Assembly (NCBI GenBank): GCA_028819845.1 | Contig: JAPPKS010000006.1 | Coordinates: forward strand, 81,570-145,569 | Source: Candidatus Poribacteria bacterium | GTDB taxonomy: Bacteria; Poribacteria; WGA-4E; PCPOR2b | Direction of reading: 5' to 3' | Length of the DNA stretch: 64,000 bases | Shown: piece after piece, positions 6,358 to 14,692 of the stretch | Layout: every line of letters starts with the position of its first letter | Numbering within the stretch: the stretch's first letter is position 1 | The notes under the pieces: model-generated | What the model was told of the DNA's origin: nothing | What the model saw: only the letters and a program-made list of their open reading frames with translations | Databases searched by the model: none | Program-made: the position numbers and the translations under genes

Positions 6358-8823
6358 ATGCAACGATTTCCCCGGATTTTTGTCCTATATATTGCTCTAT
6401 ACTCCTCAATTCTCAACGTAATTGCTCAGAGCGGCTCCCATGAAACAACAAACTTCCGGAAGGACGAATACATCCATCCGCTCGCACAAGATGTTCAAAT
6501 CATTCCGGCGCCTGTCACAGAATCGACCAACTCACAAGCACGTTCAACAGTGCCTGTGCGCCACCCATCAAAAGATTGGAACGCAATTTTCAGGTCAGTC
6601 GGCATGCGGCCCGACGCTGAAAAGTGTCTGGATTGTCACTTCAAAGGGCAGTCTTCGACGACGCGGCACCCCGGAAATCACCTGAATCTTCACGGCGCGG
6701 AGATATTCGGTTGTACGCTCTGCCATGGCGGGGATGCAGGGGCGTCCGAGATGAGTCATGCACACGTCTCTACAGCCGAAATACCGTTTTTTAGTGGTCG
6801 CCGCGTGGAGGCGGCTTGCGGAAAATGCCACACCGCACCAGCGGTACCGGGCGCGCTCTCGCTCTCCGGCGGAAGGTTTGTGTTAAATAAATACGGATGT
6901 GTGACATGCCACGATCTGCCCATAGAAATTCCCGCAGTGCGGTATGCGCCTAGTCTTGATACCATTGGCAATAAAGTCACAAGATCATGGCTGAGGCAGT
7001 GGCTTGAAGATCCAACAACCTATCTTAAAGAATCAAAGATGCCAAAAATCGAGATGCCTCAGCATGAACGCGAAGCCATCGTCGAATTTCTACTGACCCT
7101 ACGGAATGACGGACTTTTCCAAGTGATTGATGGAACAGGTGACGCCGAAAATGGCAGGAAAATCTTCGCGGCGAACGAATGCCAAGCGTGTCATGAATCG
7201 AATGGAGTAAACGACAACCCAGGTCCCAATCTTGAACGGGTCGGGACGAAAATAAACCGCTTGTGGCTCATAACCTATCTCCGAAACCCCGCGGCACTCC
7301 ATCCACGTACAAAAATGCCGGACTACGAGTTTTCAGATCAGGAAATTCTAGATGTGAGCGAATATCTGTTGAGCCGATTTTCTGATGGCAAAACCCCAAT
7401 GGAAACATTCCCTGATTTCGCTTCCAATCCCTCCAAAGCGAGCGAAGGTTTCAAACACTATATCAGCAACGGATGCGCTCAGTGCCACGGCATTACAAAA
7501 TATATGGACGTGAACATCACTGAAAAACTGAAGGCGTGGGATATTGAGGAAGCCATAGCGCGAATTCGTGCGCATCGCGGAGTACACATGCAAACCCCGC
7601 AAATTGACATTCCCGAGTCAGACCTGGAATTGATGAAGAACCCCCTTTTGGCAATGCAACAAAACGACAAATATAAATTGCTCAGGTACAATTTAGAAGG
7701 GCAATCCCAAGAAGATGTAAGCGACTTCTTGTCGAAATTCTGGCAATTCCCAATCCCGCTTCAGGGCGAACCGCCCGAATATTACAACAATACGGTGACG
7801 CCGCTCGCGTCTGAATCCTGCGGAAATTGCCATGCAAAACAGTGGGAAGATTGGAAAACCACCCGTCATGCGATAGCGATGGGACCTGGGATTTGGGGAC
7901 AGTTAGTCGACCAGACTCCCCGTTATGTTGACAGTTGCTCTCCATGCCATGCACCATTGTCCGAACAACATCAGCATTTACCAACGCCGAAAGGCGGACA
8001 CGCCGTGAATCAACTGTATGATGCAAAACTACAAACTCAAGGGCTTGCTTGTGCCGCGTGTCACGTCCGATCACACCAGCGGTTTGGTCCCCCTTTCTCA
8101 GAAACTGCAGCCGCAGCAAGCGTTTTTGGCGAAGGACACCACGGCGGTGCCGTAGCCAACCGCGCATACGAAGACTCCGCCTTCTGCAAACCGTGCCATC
8201 AGTTTGAACCGAACGGGTTCAGTCTGAATGGCAAACTTCTAGAAAATACCTACAATGAGTGGCTTGAAAGCCCTCACTCCCAACAGGGAGAAACCTGCCA
8301 ATCGTGCCACATGCCAAACCGCCGTCATCAATGGCGCGGCATACACGATTCCGAAACTGTACGAAACGCCCTCAAATTAGATGTCGAGATAATGAATCAA
8401 CACAAAACCATAGAAGCCGACATTCGGTTGACAAATGCTGGAGCAGGCCACTACTTGCCAACCTACATCACGCCCGCGATATTTGTCAAGGTGCGGCAAC
8501 TGGATTCAGCCGGAAATCCTGTTCCCGGCACCGGCCAGATGCGCGCCATTCAACGGCGGGCACCATTGTCGTTAGACCGGGAAATCTTTGACACACGCAT
8601 CCCGCCGGGCGGGACATGGGTGTATACCTACAACATTTCAAAATCCGAAGGGGCGAAATCCCTCGAAATCCGCATTGATGTCCATCCCGACCACTTCTAT
8701 AACGGTTTTTTTAAGAAATTCCGCGCCAAATCCCCGGAGGCGCAAAAACACATTGTCAAGGCGCTTGAAACCACTGAAAACAGCCCATACCGTTTGCTGA
8801 CCGAGCACATTCCATTGGAGTAA
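6358..8823 (+). CDS. Periplasmic multihaem cytochrome c with 11 CxxCH sites
   Basis: ATG 6358 begins a signal peptide (MQRFPRIFVLYIALYSSILN, cleaved near VIAQS); the 123 bases upstream in frame lack secretion character, so this start is chosen although no clear ribosome binding site is visible. The 821 residues hold eleven haem c motifs: CLDCH, CTLCH, CGKCH, CVTCH, CQACH, CAQCH, CGNCH, CSPCH, CAACH, CKPCH and CQSCH. Two class-I-like modules end in helices with axial Met (ESKMPKIEMP; RTKMPDYEFS). The region from SESCGNCHAKQW resembles cytochrome c554-type domains. The last 140 residues are a haem-free beta domain (GHYLPTYITP). It probably moves electrons in the periplasm; the partner oxidoreductase is not in the window. 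The TPR gene downstream may be its assembly or docking partner. Confidence 0.85.
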   Translation: MQRFPRIFVLYIALYSSILNVIAQSGSHETTNFRKDEYIHPLAQDVQIIPAPVTESTNSQARSTVPVRHPSKDWNAIFRSVGMRPDAEKCLDCHFKGQSSTTRHPGNHLNLHGAEIFGCTLCHGGDAGASEMSHAHVSTAEIPFFSGRRVEAACGKCHTAPAVPGALSLSGGRFVLNKYGCVTCHDLPIEIPAVRYAPSLDTIGNKVTRSWLRQWLEDPTTYLKESKMPKIEMPQHEREAIVEFLLTLRNDGLFQVIDGTGDAENGRKIFAANECQACHESNGVNDNPGPNLERVGTKINRLWLITYLRNPAALHPRTKMPDYEFSDQEILDVSEYLLSRFSDGKTPMETFPDFASNPSKASEGFKHYISNGCAQCHGITKYMDVNITEKLKAWDIEEAIARIRAHRGVHMQTPQIDIPESDLELMKNPLLAMQQNDKYKLLRYNLEGQSQEDVSDFLSKFWQFPIPLQGEPPEYYNNTVTPLASESCGNCHAKQWEDWKTTRHAIAMGPGIWGQLVDQTPRYVDSCSPCHAPLSEQHQHLPTPKGGHAVNQLYDAKLQTQGLACAACHVRSHQRFGPPFSETAAAASVFGEGHHGGAVANRAYEDSAFCKPCHQFEPNGFSLNGKLLENTYNEWLESPHSQQGETCQSCHMPNRRHQWRGIHDSETVRNALKLDVEIMNQHKTIEADIRLTNAGAGHYLPTYITPAIFVKVRQLDSAGNPVPGTGQMRAIQRRAPLSLDREIFDTRIPPGGTWVYTYNISKSEGAKSLEIRIDVHPDHFYNGFFKKFRAKSPEAQKHIVKALETTENSPYRLLTEHIPLE

Positions 8824-8979
8824 TGCAAACGCGTACGGCGGAGATTAAGTAGACATAAGCAGTTGATGAGAAAGTAGACACACGATTTTACCATATTTCT
8901 TAGCCCGTGTCGCCCCACCCATTTATTGAGTCATCAAAGGAGTACAGTTTTTTAAACGGCAGAAAGGAGGAGGACTTCA

Positions 8980-11193
8980 ATGAATACCCAATTATTGATA
9001 AAATGGATGTCTACGCTTATTCTGCCAATAGTCATCATCTATTGCCGCTATCCCGTGGCGTACGCACTAGATTCCCCCGAATTTGAACAAGCAGTTGAAC
9101 GCTACCGAAATCGGGTTCGCAAGGATCCGAAAAATCTGGCGTTGCACCGCGAACTGATCGCACATGCGCAGCAAACCGGCCGATTAGACATTCCACTGCA
9201 AATTTACAAAAACGCATATCTAAAGCAACCGGCAAATTCAATCGTCCTCTACGTCTTAGGCTACACCTATCTCAGAGAGAGATCTGAAACGTCGCTCATG
9301 GAAGCAGTAAAGTTGCTAGAAATGGCAATAGAAAAGCGGCCTCAGTTTGCAGACGCTTATGCCGCATTGGGTGAGTGCTTTGCGGCGCAGGGGAATACCA
9401 AAAAGGCAATCGAAGCCTACAAAAGGAGCGTGCAGCTTAATCCCAACCTCTGGGATGCTCACCTAAAATTGGGCAATTACCATCGGGATGCGAAAAACTA
9501 TCAGAGTGCAATTGAACACTACACAAAATCTCTCGGCGCACATTCCAAGCATGCCGAAACTCATTTTGAACTCGGCGCGCTTTACCGAAAAACTGGAGAC
9601 CTAGAATCTGCTCGCCAAGCCTTTTCACTAGCAATAAAACATGACAAAGGTTATGCTGATGCCTACTATCAGTTGGGACAAATTTACGCTTTGCAGCAAA
9701 AGCCGAAGGACGCGCTGAAGCAATATCGCAAAGGGCGCGAGTTCGACCCAAAAAACGCCAAGGTCCGCTATCAACTCGCGCTCATCTTCCTGGACGGTGA
9801 CGACGGGCGTAACGCAATCTTGGCGCTGCGGAGTGCATTAGCCGTGGATCCCAAATACGCGGAGTATGTAAACCTGCTGAATAACGTGAGCACGTTGGAT
9901 GCAGTGGAAATCGCTGCGCAAATTCTTCAGAAACATCCTGACAATGCGGAACTTCAGCACTTTGTAGGTATGCTCTATCTAAAAATCGACCAACGGGAGA
10001 TAGCCCAAGCCTATCTCGAACGTGCAAAAGCGCTCGATCCAAACAATGCTGACGTGCGGTTCACCCTCGCTGAAAGTTATGAGCAGAAAGCGCCGGACGC
10101 AGCAATCGAAGAGTATAAGCAGGCGGCAGAACTCGGAAAAACCAGACTCGATCTCCTGTTAAAACTGGCTGAAAGCTACCGGCTGGAAAAAAACTTTGAA
10201 AAGTTTCACGGGATTGCCCAGCAGATTTTGGCGATGGATGCAAAGCAGCCGGAAATCCATTATCAACTGTCAAATTTTTATGATGAAAAATCCAATCGGA
10301 AAAAGCAAGCTGGTGAAGTAGAAGAAGCAGAAACGCTGTTTAAGTTGGCAATCGAACACGCGAATAAAGCGTCCGAACAAGCTCCTAATGTTGCAGCCTA
10401 CCATCTCAAACTCGCGGGTTTTTATGATCGGCAGAAGCAACTCAAGGCAATTCGTCTCTATGACAAAGTAATTGAACTAGACCCATTTAACGCGGAAGCG
10501 TATTACCGACGTGGGCTGTTCATGTCCAATTTCACATTTGGTGAGTCGAGGTTATTGCTCTATGATCCCGAAGATGTCATGGACGACTTGCAAAAAGCCG
10601 TAAATCTCGACCCGAATTTAGCTGGCGCACACTACGCCCTTGGGGTCGCTTACGACCGGATGGGCGATGTTCAAAAAGCCATGGTTGAATTCCAGAAAGC
10701 AGGAAATCTTGATCACAGCGACCCAAGGCCTCATCTTTATCTCGGCGAAAAATATGCCAATTCCGGACAGTTCCACCTGGCGATAGCCGCTTTCGCGAAA
10801 GCCGTCAAAGCCGATCCGGAAAATGTTGAAGCCCTGAAAGACTACGCCTTCTTGTGCCTAGCACACGATGAGGCACGCGGGTGGCGGCAGGCAAAACGCG
10901 CCCTTGAAAAAGCCATTCAAATTCGACCTAACGACGCAGAAATCCTGATGAATTACGGATACACGCACTACCTCAGCAAAAACAGTAACGAAGCGATTGC
11001 CCACTATCTTCGCTCAATTGAACTCAAACCCGATTGGCCGCTAAGCCGCTACAATCTTGCAATCGCTTATGAGCAAATTGGCAAAAATGAACTCGCCTTG
11101 GAAGAATATCAGAAAGTAGTCAAACTCGATCCGGAAGGGCTTCAAACCGAAAAAGCGTTGAAACGTATCCAAATTTTGACGGGAGAGCAATAA
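8980..11193 (+). CDS. Secreted or membrane-anchored TPR-repeat protein
   Basis: ATG 8980 is preceded by AAGGAGG at nine bases. Residues 8-30 are a signal or anchor helix (STLILPIVIIYCRYPVAYA). The remaining 700 residues are almost entirely tetratricopeptide repeats of 34 residues with the A-x-x-LG / A-x-x-Y-x-x-A pattern, at least fifteen by eye (AYAALGECFAAQGNTKKAIE; AHYALGVAYDRMGDVQKAM; RYNLAIAYEQIGKNELALE). It is a scaffold with no catalytic motif. It follows the multihaem cytochrome by 156 bases on the same strand, so a periplasmic scaffold for that cytochrome is plausible but inferred. Confidence 0.85.
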   Translation: MNTQLLIKWMSTLILPIVIIYCRYPVAYALDSPEFEQAVERYRNRVRKDPKNLALHRELIAHAQQTGRLDIPLQIYKNAYLKQPANSIVLYVLGYTYLRERSETSLMEAVKLLEMAIEKRPQFADAYAALGECFAAQGNTKKAIEAYKRSVQLNPNLWDAHLKLGNYHRDAKNYQSAIEHYTKSLGAHSKHAETHFELGALYRKTGDLESARQAFSLAIKHDKGYADAYYQLGQIYALQQKPKDALKQYRKGREFDPKNAKVRYQLALIFLDGDDGRNAILALRSALAVDPKYAEYVNLLNNVSTLDAVEIAAQILQKHPDNAELQHFVGMLYLKIDQREIAQAYLERAKALDPNNADVRFTLAESYEQKAPDAAIEEYKQAAELGKTRLDLLLKLAESYRLEKNFEKFHGIAQQILAMDAKQPEIHYQLSNFYDEKSNRKKQAGEVEEAETLFKLAIEHANKASEQAPNVAAYHLKLAGFYDRQKQLKAIRLYDKVIELDPFNAEAYYRRGLFMSNFTFGESRLLLYDPEDVMDDLQKAVNLDPNLAGAHYALGVAYDRMGDVQKAMVEFQKAGNLDHSDPRPHLYLGEKYANSGQFHLAIAAFAKAVKADPENVEALKDYAFLCLAHDEARGWRQAKRALEKAIQIRPNDAEILMNYGYTHYLSKNSNEAIAHYLRSIELKPDWPLSRYNLAIAYEQIGKNELALEEYQKVVKLDPEGLQTEKALKRIQILTGEQ

Positions 11194-11387
11194 TGCAAAA
11201 GGAGAATCAACTTAGAACATGCACAGCCATATCACCGTAGGAGCGATCGCCGAATCGCGATGCCGTCGCTCACACACAGACCAAAAACCAATGGCGCTAC
11301 AACGTATCGTGTTTATGCCTTTTGCACAATTCTTGGTCAAAACCCTGAAGACCCAATTTATACACATTAAAACGGAGGTTTATCATC

Positions 11388-11810
11388 ATGCCACAACCCT
11401 TACCGTTACAGTCAATCAATCACGTGTCCTTCGATGTCGCTGACCTGGAAGCAAGTATGGCGTTCTATCGCGATGTACTTGGGTTCCAGCGAATTCGCCG
11501 TCCGCACTTCCCGTTAGCACCGGGCATTTGGCTGTACAACTATGGACTTCAACTCCACCTAAAGCAACCGAGGCACACAAAGTTTAAAGAAGTATCTCAA
11601 GAGCGCAATCTCTCAGTCACCGCCGATCATATCGCTTTTTACGTTTCAGACACCGATGAAGTCGAACGCTTGCTAAAGGAACATAACATCCCATACAGAG
11701 CTTTGTTCGTAGAGGAGGCGGGCATCACAATGGTGTTTTTTCAGGACCCCGACGGAAACCATCTTGAGGTCGGCACTTACCCGCCGCCTGTCGAGTTTGT
11801 GGAAGGTTGA
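11388..11810 (+). CDS. VOC-family (glyoxalase/bleomycin-resistance-like) protein
   Basis: ATG 11388 follows ACGGAGG. The 140 residues form two beta-alpha-beta-beta-beta modules typical of the vicinal oxygen chelate fold. The first begins SINHVSFDVADLEASMAFYR with a metal-ligand His, and the second begins ADHIAFYVSDTDEVERLL and ends FQDPDGNHLEVGTY with the terminal Glu ligand. Size and motif order fit single-domain VOC metalloenzymes such as glyoxalase I relatives, fosfomycin-resistance-like proteins or dioxygenases; the substrate cannot be told. Its TGA overlaps the region of the next start, suggesting coupling to the 11813 gene. Confidence 0.85.
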   Translation: MPQPLPLQSINHVSFDVADLEASMAFYRDVLGFQRIRRPHFPLAPGIWLYNYGLQLHLKQPRHTKFKEVSQERNLSVTADHIAFYVSDTDEVERLLKEHNIPYRALFVEEAGITMVFFQDPDGNHLEVGTYPPPVEFVEG

Positions 11811-11812
11811 AC

Positions 11813-12289
11813 ATGGCACTTCGACGCAAACGCAAAACCGAATCTGAACGCGAAACTAATGCTTCACATGCGGAAAATGTTCCAAACGCGCTCCATGCTA
11901 ATAAATACAGTATACGATTTGATATCCTTCCAGAGATTTCCTACCTAGACATTCAACAGTGTAGGCTAATTGCTGACATTTTACCCCTATGCAAAGGCTT
12001 TCCCGACGCGGTGTGGCTCTCGCAGCAAAAAGTTGAAGAAGGGCTTGATTCCTGTAGTGTCAACTTTTGGGCTTTTACCAAAGAATCCGAAGCGATAAAG
12101 GAATTTGCAATCTGGTTTGAGAGTTTTTTCAGAGATGCATCTGTTTCTCAATTTTTGGAACGCTTCGTTGAGCATGCCCTTGAAAAAGCTGGGGACGAAG
12201 AAGTCATACTTGCAAATTGGTCTCGGATCCATGCGGCCGAAGATGAAGTCAAAACCATCGTCAAACGCGAAATCGAGATGTCAAGTTGA
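11813..12289 (+). CDS. Hypothetical protein coupled to the VOC gene
   Basis: ATG 11813 lies two bases after the VOC stop; an overlapping TTG at 11807 would add two residues. The 158-residue product has a basic start (MALRRKRKTESERE), a central segment (SIRFDILPEISYLDIQQCRL; GFPDAVWLSQQKVEEGLDSC) and an acidic helical C-terminus (LERFVEHALEKAGDEEVILA). No signal peptide or membrane helix is visible, so it should be cytoplasmic. No family is recognised. Tight spacing suggests translation from the same transcript as the VOC gene. Confidence 0.6.
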   Translation: MALRRKRKTESERETNASHAENVPNALHANKYSIRFDILPEISYLDIQQCRLIADILPLCKGFPDAVWLSQQKVEEGLDSCSVNFWAFTKESEAIKEFAIWFESFFRDASVSQFLERFVEHALEKAGDEEVILANWSRIHAAEDEVKTIVKREIEMSS

Positions 12290-12396
12290 GAATAATTCGA
12301 CACTTGACTGTTAGCACATAGAGCCATAAAGGTCGCATGCGAAATTAACCGCCTGCCGGTCAGCATCTTGTTGGCCATTTCCAATTCAAAGGGAAA

Positions 12397-14271
12397 ATGT
12401 CGTTTGTCCGTGCAATAATTCTGGGTATCGTGTTGATACCAATCAATCTGCACTGGCTCATGCATGCTGAGTCGCTCCATCCGCCCGTCTACTCAACCCT
12501 CTTTACCCTCTTTTACAATGTGACATTCACCCTCTTTGTCCTTGTGGTGTTGAATGCGCTGCTAAAAAATTATTCACCAAAGTTCGCATTTCAACCCGGT
12601 GAACTTCTAATCGTCTACGTCATGTTGTCGATCGGAACGGGCATCTTTGGACATGACCTAATGATTGTCTTTGCGCCAACATTGACCGCCTTCTGGTTCG
12701 CAACACCGGAAAATGAATGGTCGGTCCTATTCCGGCAGCATCTGCCTGAATGGCTCTTTGTCTCTGACGAGAAGGCGCTGCTGGCGTTCCACGAAGGTGA
12801 ATCATCGCTCTATATCGCTAAACATATCAACGCATGGCTGGTTCCCGTCGCAATCTGGGGTAGCTTTTTAATCGTGCTTCTATTCGTTTTGGTGTGCATG
12901 AATGCACTCATCCGTAAACAGTGGGCGGAAAATGAAAGGTTATCTTACCCTGTAATCCAACTGCCGTTGGAATTAGCAAGCGGCGGTACGGGGCTGCTTG
13001 CTAATCCCCGTTTATGGATTGGGTTCGCAGTCACCGGCAGTTTGGATTTAAACAATGGTCTTCATGGGCTTTTTCCGTCATTCCCCAATTTCAAACTGGT
13101 TCAAGACCTCCGCCCGCTTTTCACAACCCAGCCTTGGAATGCCATCGGTTGGACGCCCATAGCAGTCTACCCCTTTGTGGTGGGATTGGGGTATTTTCTG
13201 CCGGTCAATCTTGCGTTTTCAGCATGGTTCTTTCACGTATTCTGGAAGGCAGAACTCATTTGTCGGAATGCAATTGGACTGTGGAGCACACCCGGCCCGT
13301 ATCGGAGCTTTACGACATCGGGCGCATGGATGATTCTCACACTGTTCGTATTATGGAACAGTCGGAAATACCTCATTCAGGTGGTCCGGTGGTCAATCCG
13401 CGGAACCCCATCGTCAGTGGCTGGCAATGAACCGATGACGTATCGAGCTGCAAGCCTTGGTATGATTTCGGGCACAATTATATTGGTGTTATTCCTCGCC
13501 TACGCGGGGATGTCCGTCTGGGTCGCAACCCTTTTCCTTCTTATTTACTTCCTTTATATGATAGCCATCGCTCGCATCCGCGCCGAAATCGGTCCCCCAG
13601 CCCACGACGCTGAATGGATGGGGCCAGAACAACTCCTCCTGAACAGTTTTGGTGCGAGTCGCATAGGCCCTCGTAATATTGCCATGTTTACTCGACTCTA
13701 TTGGATGAGTCGAGCGTATCGCTCACATCCGGTCGGGCACCAGTTGGAAGGGTTTAGAATTGCACAGGTAATCAGGGCGCCAAGCCGCGTATACCTAGCG
13801 GCGATGATAATTGCATCAGTGGTTGGAACTTTTGCCGGCTTTTGGGCATATACACACAATCTGTATGAACATGGAGCAGGATCTGGCGGGAGCTTGGGGG
13901 CAGAAGCGTTTCGACGGTTGCAGGTCTGGCTGCAAAACCCGGGAGCGCGCAACGATATGATGCTCAGGGAGGTGGGATTGGGAGCTGCCGTGACCTTCCT
14001 CCTGATGGTATTACATCAGCGATTCGTAGGATTTCCTTTTCACCCGGTCGGTTATGCCGTCGCTTGCGGTTGGGCAATGAGCGCTGCCTGGTTTTCGGTC
14101 TTTCTAGCGTGGTTGGTTAAATGGACAATCCTGAAGTTTGGCGGTATTCGGCTCTACCGCCAGATGGTGCCGTTCTTTTTAGGCGTGATTCTAGGCCAAC
14201 ACGTCGTCGGAGGGTCATGGACAATCATCCGCGAAATTGTGGGTGGATACGGGTATCGGTTCTTTCCCTAG
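12397..14271 (+). CDS. Polytopic membrane protein, DUF6785/DUF6784-like
   Basis: ATG 12397 follows AAAGGGA. The 624 residues contain roughly 12-14 membrane helices, starting with FVRAIILGIVLIPINLHWLM and ending VPFFLGVILGQHVVGGSW. Conserved-looking features are the early PGELLIVYVMLSIGTG segment, ENERLSYPVIQLPLEL in the cytoplasmic loop, ARIRAEIGPPAHDAEWMGPE, and the C-terminal GFPFHPVGYAVACGW. This layout matches the large uncharacterised transporter-like proteins I associate with DUF6785 and DUF6784, common in Poribacteria and planctomycete-type genomes. The substrate is unknown. The assignment to these DUFs is by recall of sequence style. Confidence 0.75.
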   Translation: MSFVRAIILGIVLIPINLHWLMHAESLHPPVYSTLFTLFYNVTFTLFVLVVLNALLKNYSPKFAFQPGELLIVYVMLSIGTGIFGHDLMIVFAPTLTAFWFATPENEWSVLFRQHLPEWLFVSDEKALLAFHEGESSLYIAKHINAWLVPVAIWGSFLIVLLFVLVCMNALIRKQWAENERLSYPVIQLPLELASGGTGLLANPRLWIGFAVTGSLDLNNGLHGLFPSFPNFKLVQDLRPLFTTQPWNAIGWTPIAVYPFVVGLGYFLPVNLAFSAWFFHVFWKAELICRNAIGLWSTPGPYRSFTTSGAWMILTLFVLWNSRKYLIQVVRWSIRGTPSSVAGNEPMTYRAASLGMISGTIILVLFLAYAGMSVWVATLFLLIYFLYMIAIARIRAEIGPPAHDAEWMGPEQLLLNSFGASRIGPRNIAMFTRLYWMSRAYRSHPVGHQLEGFRIAQVIRAPSRVYLAAMIIASVVGTFAGFWAYTHNLYEHGAGSGGSLGAEAFRRLQVWLQNPGARNDMMLREVGLGAAVTFLLMVLHQRFVGFPFHPVGYAVACGWAMSAAWFSVFLAWLVKWTILKFGGIRLYRQMVPFFLGVILGQHVVGGSWTIIREIVGGYGYRFFP

Positions 14272-14692
14272 GTTTCTTGACATCTAAGTCAGGTTTGTGC
14301 TAGATTTGCTGACGTTCTGGACGTTCTACCGCGTCTTCACCAAAAGGATAATGGAGTATTCCCGCATATCCTATCGCTCTTAGCAGTTAGCGATCCGTTA
14401 TTTTGGATTTCCTAACTTGTAACCATCCTTGTCCAGTTACGTTAAAATATTTACAGCACCCAAATACAATTTAAACTATTTTGCGGATTGCGTTACCTTA
14501 AACAGCACGTTACGAGTTTCGGCATAAGTCATGCTTGACGTTCGAGGAAAAAAATGACTCAAAATCTTGAAGGAGGTAAATCGGTGGATGTAGGAGCAAG
14601 ACCTCTAATTTACGGTGGATAATCAGATAGTACCATAGACCGTTTTACTTTGCCGCCAGTCTGGTCTTGCCGCCAGTTCTACTAGAGTAGGT
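14272..14692 (+). other. Gap of 421 bases with a possible promoter and micro-ORF
   Basis: TTGACA at 14278-14283 is followed 18 bases later by TAGATT, a possible promoter. A 22-codon frame at 14554-14622 (MTQNLEGGKSVDVGARPLIY then GG-stop) starts after GAGG. It also carries AAGGAGG internally, ahead of a GTG in the same frame. It might be a leader peptide for the transglycosylase gene, but nothing proves translation. The rest is AT-rich with no repeat or RNA gene seen. Confidence 0.25.

Noticed and set aside
11219..11443. Small frame overlapping the start of the VOC gene
   Set aside because: It has no family character, shares the VOC gene's bases in another frame, and contains the ribosome binding site of the VOC gene.
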